Shown here one piece after another: positions 8,841 through 19,895 of a stretch of 64,000 bases of DNA. The position numbers and the translations under genes are program-made. Where the stretch lies: assembly GCA_951799425.1 (NCBI GenBank), contig OX637410.1, positions 5,642,001-5,706,000 of the forward strand. Direction: 5' to 3'. Within the stretch, counting starts at the first letter, position 1. Every line of letters begins with the position of its first letter. The notes beneath the pieces are model-generated. The model saw only the letters and a program-made list of their open reading frames with translations, was not told where the DNA came from and did not search any database. This stretch comes from Ilex aquifolium (lineage: Eukaryota; Streptophyta; Magnoliopsida; Aquifoliales; Aquifoliaceae).

Positions 8841-10088
8841 TTGCCTTTGCCTGCTGCATTGCATTCTGTTCCACCAACTTCATCGCAACTTCCTACACAA
8901 GATACCACAGATGTCTTTGTTCTCCCTAATTCTGCAGCTTCGTCCATATCTACATCATCATCTGATGTATCTCCCTCACTAGTCCTTCATCCCACAGCAG
9001 TCACAGATCCTACTTTGTCATCTCTGTCCACAAAACCACCTACTAATTTCTTATTGCCAGCTGCCTCATCAGGATCCGAAGTTGAACCACCTATGTTCAT
9101 TGCTTCCGGTAAGCACTCTTCTGCAAGTGATTCGAGTGATCTTACTGTTGCACAAATACCTCTTCACACTGGCCAATTGTATGTTGATTTGGGTCCTTCT
9201 TCTACACCTAAAACTTTCCAAGATAATACCCATTCCATGCGATCAAGAGGAAAGGCAAAACTTGGTCTTCTTTATGATACCTCATCTCCTAAATTTGACA
9301 CCTTGACCAGTGAGCCTAAATCAGTCAAGACTACTTTGGCCCATCCTTAGTGGTTCGCTACTATGAAAGATGAGCTTCAGGCTCTTGATCGTAATAGGAC
9401 TTGGACACTCGTTCCTCGTCATGCACACATGAATGTCGTTGGTTGTAAATGGGTATTCAAAACCAAACAACATGCCGATGGGACTCTTGATCGAATCAAA
9501 GCTCATTTGGTGGCAAAGGGATTTCATCAAATTTCTCACATTGATTTTGTTGATACATATAGCCTAGTTGTTCATCCTCAAACAATTCATATTATGCTCA
9601 CGATAGTTCTTTCTCATAGTTGAAAATTTTGTCAATTGGATATCAAGATTACGTTTCTACAAGGCTATCTGAAGGATGTTGTTTATATGGATCAACCCCC
9701 CGATTTTATTAATTCTACCTTCCCTAACCATGTGTGTAAACTCTCTCTAGCTATCTATGGTCTCAAAAAAGCACCTCGGGCTTGGTTCGACAGATTTAGT
9801 CAATACCTTCAATCATTGGGTTTTGTCTGTTCTCAACCCGATCCTTCTCTATTTTATCTCCACAGTTCTCACGATAGCCCTATATTGTTTCTCTACGTGG
9901 ATGATATCAGAGTCACCGGTGATACCAATCAGCTGCTTGATAAATTTATTCATTGTATTCATCAAACTTTTGCTATCAAGGATTTGGGCTCTGTCCACTA
10001 CTTTCTTAGTATTGAAGTTATTCCTACCTCACAAGGTCTCTTTCTTTCTCAACATAAATATATCTTAGATATCTTGAGTCGAGCTTGA
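8841..10088 (+). pseudogene. Copia linker and reverse transcriptase remnant
   Basis: A Ser/Thr/Pro-rich linker (8841-9240) precedes RT: WFATMKDELQALDRNRTWTLV, CKWVFKTKQHADGTLDRIKAHLVAKGF, QLDIKITFLQGYLKDVVYMDQPP, LYGLKKAPRAW-type and the catalytic LYVDDI at about 9892-9909. Stops fall at 9347-9349 (Q to TAG-type), 9621 and 10086. The Y-V-D-D core is intact, but the frame is not. Confidence 0.8.
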
Positions 10089-10930
10089 ATGGACAATTGT
10101 AATCCTATCTCTACACCCTTGGCTACAAAACCAAATTGTGCTAGTTCTACTGTTATTGACCCATGTCTCTTCCATATTCTAGTATGCATCCTTCAACATC
10201 TCACCTTGACTAGGCCCGATATTACTTATTCTATCAATCTTGTGAGCCAATGTATGCATAATCCTACCACGTCCCATATGGTTCTAGTCAAGCGCATTCT
10301 TCGTTATCTCCAAGCTACTTCCCACTTTGGTCTTCACTTATTACGGAAAAATGCACTTCAACTCTATGATTTTTCTGATGCCGATTGGGTTGGGTGTCCT
10401 CTTACTCGATGATCTACCAGTGGTTATGCTTTCTTACTTGGGTCTAATCTTGTGTCTTGGGGTGCCAAAAAGCAACCAACGGTTGCTCGCTCTAGTACTG
10501 AAGTTGAACACCATGCACTAGCTGTCACAACAACTGAACTTACTTGGGTAACTTACAATCTTCGTGCTCTAAAAAGCAACCGACGGTTGCTCGCTCTAGT
10601 ACTGAAGTTGAACACCACGCACTAGCTGTCACAACAGCTGAACTTACCAATCTTCGTTCTCGTGGTATTAATCTCCCACGTCCAACTACATTATTTGGTG
10701 ACAATGTGGGTGCTCTTCATTTATCCATTAATCCCATTTTCCATGCTCGAACCAAACTTATCAAATTGGACTACCATTTTGTCTGGGAAAAGGTTGCTCA
10801 AGGAACCATTGTTATACAGTTTGTTCACTCTTCCAATCAACTCAATGATATTTTCACCAAATCGCTGTCCCGCGAATTCTTACGTTCATCGTGTAGCAAG
10901 TTGGGTGTGTTATCTTCCTCCCACCTCAAC
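10089..10930 (+). pseudogene. Copia RNase H remnant with internal duplication
   Basis: TRPDITYSINLVSQCMHNP, RILRYLQATSHFGL, YDFSDADWVGCPLTR and SSTEVEHHALAVTTAELT are RNase H and connection motifs. A stop at 10410 and a partial tandem duplication (10467-10662) break it. The end reads FGDNVGALHLSINPIFHARTK, DYHFVWEKVAQGTIV and NDIFTKSLSREFLR before the polypurine tract. Confidence 0.8.
10467..10662 (+). repeat. Tandem partial duplication inside copia RNase H
   Basis: About 90-100 bp beginning AAAAAGCAACC at 10467 is repeated from 10571 with few differences. Copy 1 has an extra piece (ttgggtaacttac) near its end. It duplicates the RNase H segment around SSTEVEHHALAVTT and destroys the fold. 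Confidence 0.85.
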
Positions 10931-11205
10931 TTGAGGGGGAGTATTAGAGATAAAGACAAGGAATCTACCGAGGTTATCAACTCGACTGAAGTGATAAGGC
11001 AAGACAAGGACTCCACCGAGGATATCAACTCGGCTGAAGTGATAAGGCAATCTCCTCTCATTTGATCAAACAATCAGCAGTTCAAGGATCATATCACTTG
11101 ATCCAGTTAGTTGGAGAGATAAGTCAAAGGGATAGGATTTTATATTTAAACTTGTGGATAGAGAATTATTTTTGTAACACTTTGTCTATATATATATCAA
11201 AAACC
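10931..11205 (+). repeat. Copia polypurine tract and 3' LTR with a 48-bp tandem duplication
   Basis: TTGAGGGGGAG (10931-10941) is the polypurine tract. The LTR begins TATTAGAG at 10942 (TA instead of TG). Within it a 48-bp unit, gacaaggaatctaccgagg and onward, occurs twice back to back (10955-11002 and 11003-11050). The 3' end is not sharp; sequence of LTR character fades near 11205, just before the LINE remnant. Confidence 0.7.
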
Positions 11206-11239
11206 TCTCCTATGAAGAGCATTCCACTGAGTATCAATC

Positions 11240-11610
11240 CCATGGAAGATCAATTGATATGCCTGGGAGGTTTTCAGTTCATAATGCGTACCACATTATC
11301 ATGGAGAAAACTCTAACTCATGAGGGTTCATATGATCTTGCTCCATCTTATAGTACTGGTCATTTGAATTGGAATCATAAAATTCCAAACAAAATTAAAA
11401 AAAATTCATGGCGTATTTTTTCCAATGCATTACCAACTTTGGATAATCTTAGGTGTAGGAAAAGAAAGTGACTGAATATTGTGGAGTGTGTCAAGAAACA
11501 TAGGAGTCTTTGATTGGTGGTCTCAAAGAGTGTTCCTGGGCAAAAATAGCATGGACCTTGAGGTTTATGTTCATGCAACGCTATCTGTTGTACAAAATAT
11601 TTCATATAAC
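11240..11610 (+). pseudogene. LINE-type reverse transcriptase zinc-binding (zf-RVT) fragment
   Basis: RFSVHNAYHIIMEK, NWNHKIPNKIKKNSWRIFSNALPTLDNLRCRK and, in the next frame, CGVCQETxESLIGGLKECSWAKIAWTL (stop at x) form the C-terminal zinc-binding domain that follows RT in plant L1-type elements. One frameshift, near 11470, and an internal TAG are present. No RT core or poly-A end is nearby, so only a scrap remains. Confidence 0.7.
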
Positions 11611-12727
11611 AAAATGGAGGAGTGTTGTCAGTACTTGCATGTCACAACTGTGACTCGACTTTGATTCTATCATAATTTTCTCACTTTGTTATGTACATAC
11701 TATGTTTTTGTATTTATTTCTTGAAATATTTTTAATATTTAAAAATACAGATTAAACCTACACTTCTCAGTGTGAAAAGTGTGCTCGCAAAATATTCTTT
11801 CAATAGAAAACCTTAAACAAAAGTTGTGCAAGTATATTTTTACATTTTAAAAAAAAGTCAATCTAAATCATGTTTTCATACAAATAATTGTAACTTTATG
11901 AATAAGATACATCATGATCAAAAGGGATTTAAGTCAGAAACCAAAATAATTTATGAAAGACAAAACAAGTCTCGTAACATTGTGTGATGCACACTTAGTA
12001 AATTGACTTCCATTTCGATAACACCATTCATTTTTGCCTACTTCATCACAATAGTTCAAGGTGTCCTACTGCTATCATGAATAGATATTTTCTTTGTAAT
12101 TGTATCTCCTTGTTTACTCTAATAATAATATGACAAGTACAAAAACTTTTACTTTATACCGCACTTTACTTTCTTATTTTCATAGTCAATCATCACGAAT
12201 AAGTTAACATCAAATTTAGGGCAGAAAATTATGTATTATTACCATATCGTCAAACACTTTTTGCCACCATAATCTTATTCTATTTTGATAGGGCCATTTT
12301 ATAGTACACTATAGTAAATTCAAAGAGGGTTTTTCACAATTACACTTGACTCTTGCAAAAACAATTATGGGCAACGAAATATGGTTGGAGCCAAGAGTTC
12401 TCTTCTAGATACTTTAATTGTAAGTTTTAATTAATTTGAATGGATAAAATGTAGATGATTGAATTATTTTTATTTACATAAAGGTTAATCGTAAAACGAT
12501 CAATTATAGATCAATAGCAAATAATTTTCCATTTGAAATAAGAATACAAATAAAAAAGAGCCGTAAATATGTCAATCAATGTTCATTGCAGAAAGCTTTT
12601 ATACAATAAGAAGCACAAAACATATAATTACAGCCGTAAATATACCAATCAATGCCCCGTGTCTGTATCCGTATTTCTTAGATGCTCACAAAACACGTTT
12701 TCGATAGAAAACCAATGAGTTTTGTAA
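11611..12727. other. AT-rich non-coding stretch with first copy of a diverged repeat
   Basis: No ORF of interest. Sequence 11785-11990 recurs, diverged, on both sides of the MITE: 12690-12727 and then 13699-13865. Shared words include 'atagaaaacc', 'aaatcat.ttttca' and 'catgatcaaaag.gat'. The rest looks like ordinary AT-rich intergenic DNA. Confidence 0.5.
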
Positions 12728-13695
12728 GAGCATCTCCAACATTGACTCAAATGTAGACTCGAATTTAAATTTGAGTCAAAATGGCCTAAAAAACTTCTCC
12801 AACCTTAGACTCAAATCTATACCAAATCATGGCGAAACTTATTTTGCATCCAAATTGAAGCAGACTCAAATTCTATACCAAATTTCTAACTGTAACTTTT
12901 TAACCAATCCAAAACTAAAATATTTCTTCGACGATTTATTCTCTGCCACTTCTTGCCACTGTCAATTACCCAACTTCGCCGACCACCACCGAAGCTTTTA
13001 CAAATCATTTGAAGATCTGTAGGCAAGTTTTTTCCTTTTTATCTTCCAACTTCTTGATTTCTTGTAATTTTTTAAAACCCTAATTTCACCCATCTTTCAT
13101 ACTATATAAACCCTAAGCCTACCCATCAATTTTTTCTTTGATTTTTTCGAGTTAAACACTATCGGTAGTAGAATTTCAGGTCACTAATTATTCTTGAAAT
13201 TTTAAGTCTTAGCTACCCACAAATTTAGAAAATTCGTCATTTTATTTCTTTAGAACACAAGGATTCAGAAGTACGAGTCTATAGAACAGATCCTGTTCAA
13301 GTAAGGTCATCATTTTATTTATTCAATCTTCCATTTTTGTTAAAAACGTATGTTTTTTTGTATTTATCAGACCAGGCCTATTTCAAAACAGATATATTTC
13401 TTTTTTTTTTATCTAAATTTATAAAAAAAAAAAATAAGGGATTAGAACAATTTTAGAATTCTGGGGTGATTTCATTATTCCCATGTAATGTTGTTTGAAT
13501 TACCCATTTTGTGGAGAGGTATGAAAGTTTCATTTATTTTATCAAATATCATGATTTGAATAACACAAAAAAAAATTAAGTTTTGGGACAATAAGAGAAT
13601 TTTTTAAAAGATTTGAGTATTTGAGTTTGTCCATTGGAGGACTTTATAGCAAATTAAGTTTTTTACTCAAATTTGAGTCGTGGTTGGAGATGCTC
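12728..13695. mobile_element. Harbinger-type MITE or non-autonomous element (968 bp)
   Basis: Terminal inverted repeats GAGCATCTCCAAC at 12728 and GTTGGAGATGCTC ending at 13695, with a further imperfect inverted match (ACTCAAATTTGAGT-like words) inside. TAA target duplications flank it at 12725-12727 and 13696-13698. These ends and the 3-bp TAA target are typical of PIF/Harbinger MITEs. No transposase ORF; the interior is AT-rich with poly-T and poly-A runs. Confidence 0.85.
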
Positions 13696-13698
13696 TAA

Positions 13699-13865
13699 GT
13701 AAGTTTTCACATTAAAAAACATGAATTTAAATCATATTTTCACAAAAATAATAGTAACTTAATGATGATTAAGTTACAACTCATGATCAAAAGAGATATA
13801 AGTCAAAAATTGACATAATTTATGGAAAAAATAAGAAGAATAAGTCTCATAACTACTACGTGATT
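13699..13865. repeat. Second copy of a diverged repeat, split by the MITE
   Basis: This segment aligns by eye with 11850-11990 (same order of 'aaatcat.ttttca', 'gtaactta', 'catgatcaaaag.gat.taagtca', 'ataatttatg.aa', 'agtctc.taac'). Its left part lies on the other side of the MITE (12690-12727), so the MITE landed inside this copy. Confidence 0.6.
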
Positions 13866-13879
13866 CTGTTTGGTGTATT

Positions 13880-14561
13880 TTCAGATTGCAGGTGTGCCAA
13901 GTCCGATTGGACTTAAAATCCAAACATGTATGACCTTACCTATTCAAACTGACGTGAGGTTCTAAAATCATGACTATTTTGACGATTGTAATAGAGTGTA
14001 AGGCTACCTATAGGTTCTTTTCATAGCCTTGGAATTCAATGACTTAATTAATTTTCAACTAGCAACGTAATGGACTGAAATGTAGAAAAATTACTAGAAT
14101 TGCAAGTAACATAAAGATTGACAAAGGTAAACGTGCAAACTACTGTACTTGGCATTAAATGAAAAGGAAGGTCATTGTAGTGAAAGATTACAAGGTAAAG
14201 GAAATTTTCAAGGAAATAAACTAAGTGAAGGAGAAACTGGCTCTGTGTGTAGTTGTTGTATTGATCGAGGGATCCCTCCTTGTAGCCTCTCTTTCGGTAT
14301 TTATAGGGGATGGCCTTCAACTGTTGAAGCCATATTTTCTAGCCATGACTTCAATCATGGCCTCCTCTCCCCGGTACTCTCAGACGTGCATTTAACCGTC
14401 TCTAATTGGTGGCTCATGATGTCACATCTCCTCGTTTCCCGGGATTCTAAGAGTTTTACATCCTTAACTGTCTTGTGATACTTGGATTCTCACTGACTTT
14501 CCCCTGACCGTAGGATCCTTACCACATGTTATTCTCATATTTTAATATTTTGGGTGGAAAC
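13880..14561 (-). repeat. LTR-like block on the minus strand beside the PMD ORF
   Basis: On the minus strand a purine run AGGGGGAAATG (about 14572-14562) is followed by TTTCCACCCAAAATATT, resembling a PPT plus LTR start (TGTTTCC). A TATA box (CCTATAAATACC, about 14296-14307) lies inside. Length would be about 0.7 kb. The far end and any target duplication are not clear, so this is a proposal. Confidence 0.35.
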
Positions 14562-14632
14562 ATTTCCCCCTAAAAAAATGATACGACTGAATGCTTCACA
14601 ATAGGAGCGTCATTTAGGCTCTTCAAATTTGA

Positions 14633-17164
14633 ATGGTTGCCGCCAGAGTCACTTTTACAGAGCTTCCTTCAGATGAAGTTTGTCACATCTACCCTGCACC
14701 ACATATCTCCCTTCCATTCAAGTATAAAGACCCCTCTTCATTGGTCGAATTGGACTTTTGGCACTCCAATTGGTGCATGGAAGTCTCCTACTTCAAACTG
14801 GGTCTCGTGGGTTGCTCATGTCAGAGCGGCCAAAGGAAACATGTGGCATCAATTTTGTATTTACGATGCCATAGACCTTAGCACCATCCAGATGCCTATT
14901 GACATGTCTCTATCAGCACTGGTCTTATCTTTTGGTCCATAGTGAACAATGCCTTCCATTTTCGCTTTGGAATGATAGGCTCGACGGTTTATGCCATGTA
15001 TGCACTTCTCGGCCTTCCTCCTTTTGGAGCTACGTCTAATGCCCTATTATCTCATACTGGCACGGTCTACCGTCTACCAACCGAGGCACAAAATAAACCA
15101 ATTTTTGCCTCTTCCCTTTTCATCATGGATGGCCATGGCCGGGACAACTCTAATGTATCGAATAGAGAACATATTTCATTTCTTCTTTATTGGCTCAAAC
15201 CATTTCTTTTTCTATGCCTTGTCCTGCAACATCACCAAGGAGTACATCTCATTGGCCGTCAAGCTGGACGCAACAACTTCCTAAGCTCTTGGGTATGTTA
15301 TGCTTGCCCTCCTCTTTTATGGGATGTGGGAAATGGTAGCTAGGAAAATGCAGAGAGGCATGAGACCTCTTTGGGTTATTCAACTATGGCTTCGCGCATA
15401 CTTCTCAGAGCTTTCAAATCGTCTTGTTGATAATTTGTCTAGTTCTTATAGCCATTTGTTTGTTTTGGCCCCTCCCCAAGAACAAACCTTAGCGTACTAC
15501 TTTTATTTTCTTTATAACTCGGTCGACCCATAGCCTAACTGGATGCCATTTTCTCATAATCGAGCTACTGAATGGTTCCTTTACCAACCTGGGAATGCTT
15601 CATCCTATGAATCTTCTACGTATGCAAGTGCCTAGTTCTCCTACCTTTTTCCTAGGTACCTGCATTATGGCTTGGGGCCAACTTTAGGGTCCCAATGCTC
15701 ACTGCAGCGTTGAGATTTACATGCCCTAATAATTCGCATGTCAGTTTGGTTAGATGCAACAAAGTCCTTGTCCCTTCGCCGACACATTTAATACTGACCT
15801 TACCAATCAGCCCACACAGGCCGATGTTAACATTTAGGAAGTGACATGCCATCACACTTTTACCAGCTATCATTCCACATGAATTATATTGCAAAGACAT
15901 TTGACGCCCTAAAGGTCTTCAAATTATGGTGGAAATGTTGTGTGTCCAGGCAATTTAAGGATGACACGACCTTTATTCTTTGGTGGTTAAACTTTCCTCT
16001 ATGTGCTCAACCTTCTCCGAGGGTGAGCTCAGTTGAGATCTCTCATTCGTCCTTAACTCAGCCTCAAGTTCTTGATCCTAACCCTGTTGCCACTATGGAC
16101 TTGACCACTTCAACCAGCCCCCTTCTCCTCATGTCTCTCATCGCTGAGAAAAATGACGATGATCTAACAAATGTTCCTCCTGAACTGATGGTAAATCCCT
16201 AGGTCAATGAGGATCAGGATGCTGATGATTCCCCCCTTATTTGTCGCGTTTGCCAATATGATGGGGCTTCTTCTTCTGCCTCTATTTCTATCAGTGTAGA
16301 CCCTCCACATCAAATGATTTTTGGATGGTATTTTTGAGCCCCTTGGGCTGGCTAGCATTCCTATTTTAGTGGCCTCCTATATGGTCGCTATGGCCCTAGT
16401 TCAACTAGCGCCTTGTTTAAAAGACATGCCCACTGACATGACAGACGTTGAAATCATGGCCAATGACCCATACCCTCAATAGGAACTCCTCAACTCGTCA
16501 ATAGGCCTTCATACTTCCTACGATGCTGTACCAAATCAAATCGCAGTCCCAATTTCAACCGTTGCGCTAGCGTCAGCCGTTAGCCCTGTAGAGGACACTA
16601 GTCTATCATCGATTCTAGGGTCTTTGAGGGCTCGCCTCTCCTTTGGTCTTGTTCCTTTATGAACCTCGGGATTGATTCTAGATCATAGTTTTGAGAACCA
16701 TCATGACACATTGATGCTAATTGTTGAAGAAAACCACCAAGCATTGTCACGTCTTGTTAATGAACTCCCAACACTTCTACAGGAAGCTAACCCACTATAT
16801 GAGAAGTGTCATGACTACCTGGCCGTTGTCCACGCCCAATGGGATCACCTAGTTGATTTTGCAAAAACGTATTTACTTGTGTTTCGGCCATTCCTGTCAT
16901 CATGCTTCGCTTCATGAAAATAGAATTGAGATTGATTATCAAATTACTGAGCTAAAAACCCATTGTATGACCCTGCTAGAGGAGGCCGCATTATATAATG
17001 AATGCCTTAAAGAGCTGAAAGCCACAGCGCAAGATGTCGCGACCTATCTAGACAATGGTTCCGATCTAGAGAACTTTGCCTCCATCGAGCTCAAGGCCGC
17101 TAATAGCACTTTGTACGAATTAGAGGCCAAATTTTCTAGCCTTGTATGGTCTCTTGAAATATAA
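14633..17164 (+). pseudogene. Plant mobile domain (PMD) protein remnant with coiled-coil tail
   Basis: Fragments in shifting frames give the PMD pattern in order: W..WV.HVRAAKGNMWHQFCIYDAI, then NNAFHFRFGMIGSTVYAMYALLGLPPFG (about 14945-15030), then the NITKEYISLAVKLD segment, MLALLFYGMWEMVARKM and PLWVIQLWLRAYFSELSNR (about 15300-15420). Further on, a Ser/Pro-rich part and helical pieces (LVNELPTLLQEANPLYEKC; ELKAANSTLYELEAKFSSL) suggest a coiled coil ending at 17162. PMD proteins are encoded by host genes of the MAIN/MAIL1 type and by Mutator- and gypsy-type elements. Many stops and frameshifts, and its place beside an LTR-like block, favour a transposon-borne copy. The exact start is not certain. 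Confidence 0.65.
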
Positions 17165-18090
17165 TAAATAAAGATAGAATTTTTTTACCCTTTTTCCTTT
17201 ATTTACTTCTATCTTTTCATTTCCCACTTGACAGTTGATATGAATATGACTTAACTGACATTTATTGTCATTTAAACCACTCATTTGTCATTTGAACTCC
17301 GTGCATGAATGCAGACACCGTATCTACCTTGAAAGATGATGCTCTATTCTCTTATCCATAAATTGCCATGAATGTTGATAGTTTTTGAGGTGGAGCCACT
17401 AATGCATTCAACCCTCTCTTGGCCTATAAATACCCCTGAATACTTCATTCTTTAGAGCAAGCCAAAACCTCCCAAGGATGTTTCATATATTGAGAAATCC
17501 CCATGCTCCTCTTGAACCAGAAAAGAGAGTAAGGGAAGATGACTTTGTTAATCTTTAGCCCTCTTTCTCATTCGGTCTTAACCAAAGTTGTTACTTTATG
17601 TCTCCTTCCTAACATCAACAATTGGCTTTACCAACTTACTTCACACTCCTCCAAAGGATGGTGCCTTATTGCATTTGCAATCTTTGGTCACAATAGGGGC
17701 CCTAGATCTGGGATCGGACGACATGGGTCGATAGGTTGTATTTGGAGAAGTTGGAAGAAGATCTTTCATCTGGATTCTAATGCATCTTATGGCTCTATGA
17801 CATATTTTCCCTATTTTGGTCTTCAGCTGGCCATAGGTTGAGTTCTTCTACACTCATCTGGATTGAGATATGGGGAAAATCTTGATTGGAAAGGCTTGTA
17901 TTTGAGGACGTAATCATCCTCATACACCCAAGCTTTCTCATCCTCTTGCTCCCCTTTTTGTCTTTAACGTTCAAGTTTTCATATTCAAACTGGGATATGC
18001 ATCTAGAGTACGCTACATCGACGCATAATTTTGTCTTGTTTTATGTTTACAAATTGTATCCACTGAAATTGTACAAAGATTTCATGAACT
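17165..18090. other. Non-coding interval after the PMD remnant
   Basis: AATAAATAAAG follows the PMD stop and could serve as a poly-A signal. A TATA-like word (CCTATAAATACCCC) lies near 17422-17436 and short ORFs follow, none recognisable. It may be a second LTR or promoter of the PMD-bearing element, but no matching ends were found. Confidence 0.35.
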
Positions 18091-18434
18091 TGTAACACCC
18101 CTAAATTGATAGTGAATTTTAATATTATAAACCGCTATTAATAATGATGGTTTATCGATCGAGCCACTCGAACATATGGACATACCAATTTGCCCTTATT
18201 ATAACCCAACCAAAATAAAACTCTCTAATCTTCAAAAATTTGACTATTTATAATAGCAAAAATTAGGCATAACTCCATCTAGATGTTATTTTTTGTCTTT
18301 TAGTCCAGGCATTATACTTTTATGGCATTAAGTCCACATTAACATTCTTTTTTGTCTTGTAGTCCAATCTAATTTTTTTCTTTTTTTTATATGATTAGCA
18401 TACCTTTTAGTATTATCTCTTATTTTTTTGCTCT

Positions 18435-18436
<2 letters not shown>

Positions 18437-18477
<41 letters not shown>
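18437..18477 (+). repeat. (CT)n microsatellite
   Basis: About 20 uninterrupted CT units, followed by a few CACTCA units. Confidence 0.95.
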
Positions 18478-18480
<3 letters not shown>

Positions 18481-19129
18481 ACTCTCATTACATTGCATAT
18501 TTGTAAATCGTAACCTTGGTGCTTCACTGGACACGCCTTTCTTCTCATCAAGGAAGTAGAAGTAAACAAAGAACACATCTAATTAAGTCATCAAACATTT
18601 GAAGAATCTCCCAATATTGCATAGAACACCAACAACCAAGGTAATTGTTAAGAGAACCCGTTGAAGAATTCTAGTATGGATGTGGGGAAACTGTGGGCCA
18701 TCTTCGGACCAGGCGTCGTCGGGGCAGTCTTCGGCGCCGATTGGTGGTTCTAGATCAATGCCATCATTTGCAGCCCCGTTAAGCTCTCCTTCCTCATCTC
18801 ACTTTCAAAAGCATAAAATTAAGTCCCAATTTTAACGCCAAATAAATTAGGTAAAATTAAATTCCAATTTCAACAACAAAAACAGTAAAATAAAATTTTT
18901 ATTAGCTTTGACATTAATATTAGATGAAATTCACTATTTAAATTTTTTCATATTTTAGTGTCAAGTAAATTAGGTAAATTAAGTCCCAATTTCAATGACC
19001 AAAACAAAGAAATAAATTCAATTTTTATCGTCCTAAACATTAAAATTAGATAAATTTCACTATTTCAAATTTGTTGTATTGATTGAAATTGGGTAGTATG
19101 ATGTGGTCAAATTTTTTTAGTTTAGTAAA

Positions 19130-19737
19130 TTTTCATTGTGTTTGAGTTCACTATTTTTTCTGTTTTTGAATTCACTGTTTTTCATAATTTTTGTGTTTAG
19201 TAAATTTTCACTATTTCTTTACTGTTTTTGAAATTAGTAATTTTTCAATGTTTTTGAGTTCAATAATTTTTCACTGTTTTTTAGTTTAGTAATTTTTCAT
19301 TGTTTTTGAGTTCACTATTTTTCACAATTTTTAGTTCACTAATTTTTCATTATATTTGAGTTTGACTAGTTTTTTACTGTTTTGGGTGGTGGGTGGTGGT
19401 GTTTGGAGGCAATGGTGGGAGGTGGTGGCGACGGCAATGGGTGGTGGTGGGCTAATTTTTCATTGTTTTTGGGTGGTGGGTGGTGGTGGTGGGGTGGTAG
19501 GTGGGGGTGATGGTGATATTGATAGTGGTAGTGAGCAGTGATAGTGGTTGGCGGCGAAGTTGGATGGTGGATTACTTTTTTACTATTTTGGGTGGTGGAT
19601 AGAGGTGGTTGGCAGTGATGGTGGGTGGTGGTGGCGACGGCGGGTGGGAGGTGGTGGACTAGTTTTTTACTATTTTGGATGGTGGGTGTTGGTGGTTGGC
19701 AATGACGATGTGTAGTGGTAGGTGTGCTTGAAGTCAT
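19130..19737 (+). repeat. TTCACTATTTTTCA repeats merging into a GGT-rich minisatellite
   Basis: From 19130 a word like 'gttcactatttttca' recurs about ten times. From about 19370 it alternates with G-rich blocks (ggtggtgggtggtgg), giving four units of roughly 85-120 bp that each start 'actgttttgggtggtggg'. The antisense strand therefore reads as a His/Pro-rich open frame of 123 codons, an artefact of the repeat. The G runs could form quadruplexes. Confidence 0.8.
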
Positions 19738-19895
19738 TTTCCCTACCTTCTAACTCAAACCCGATTGTGTGTATATGGCTTATAGAGATTGGTGAGTGTC
19801 ACTCTCCCTCGAGTTCAATGCAAGAAGTGGGAAAATTATGTGTGGATGAACAAAAACGTGTGTGTGTGCAAAAGTACTCCCAATCATAGATATTT
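19738..19895 (-). repeat. Fragment of family B/E LTR end inside D1
   Basis: The minus strand matches the LTR end of element E around 28610-28765 (words such as 'gagtgacactcac', 'ctataagccatat.tacac', 'ttcattgaactcgag' in related form). It is a scrap inserted in, or recombined into, the D1 LTR. Confidence 0.65.

Larger units (their letters stand above)
6495..11205 (+). mobile_element. Ty1/copia element, Ale/Retrofit-like, decayed and 5'-truncated
   Basis: Gag, protease, integrase, reverse transcriptase and RNase H remnants follow each other in copia order on the plus strand, then a polypurine tract and a short 3' LTR. No 5' LTR or primer site precedes gag; element A's LTR ends at 6489 instead, so the 5' part was split off by that insertion. 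Frames are broken by many stops and small indels. The C-terminal region (FGDNVGALHLSINPIFHARTK ending in SLRGSI-like residues) and the short LTR favour the Ale/Retrofit branch. Confidence 0.8.

Noticed and set aside
14633..17164. PMD segment as a live host MAIN/MAIL1-type gene
   Set aside because: Stops and frame changes throughout and an LTR-like neighbour point to a dead transposon-borne copy.
19366..19737. 123-codon antisense ORF rich in His, Pro and Thr
   Set aside because: It is the complement of the GGT minisatellite. Its composition follows the repeat and no domain is visible.
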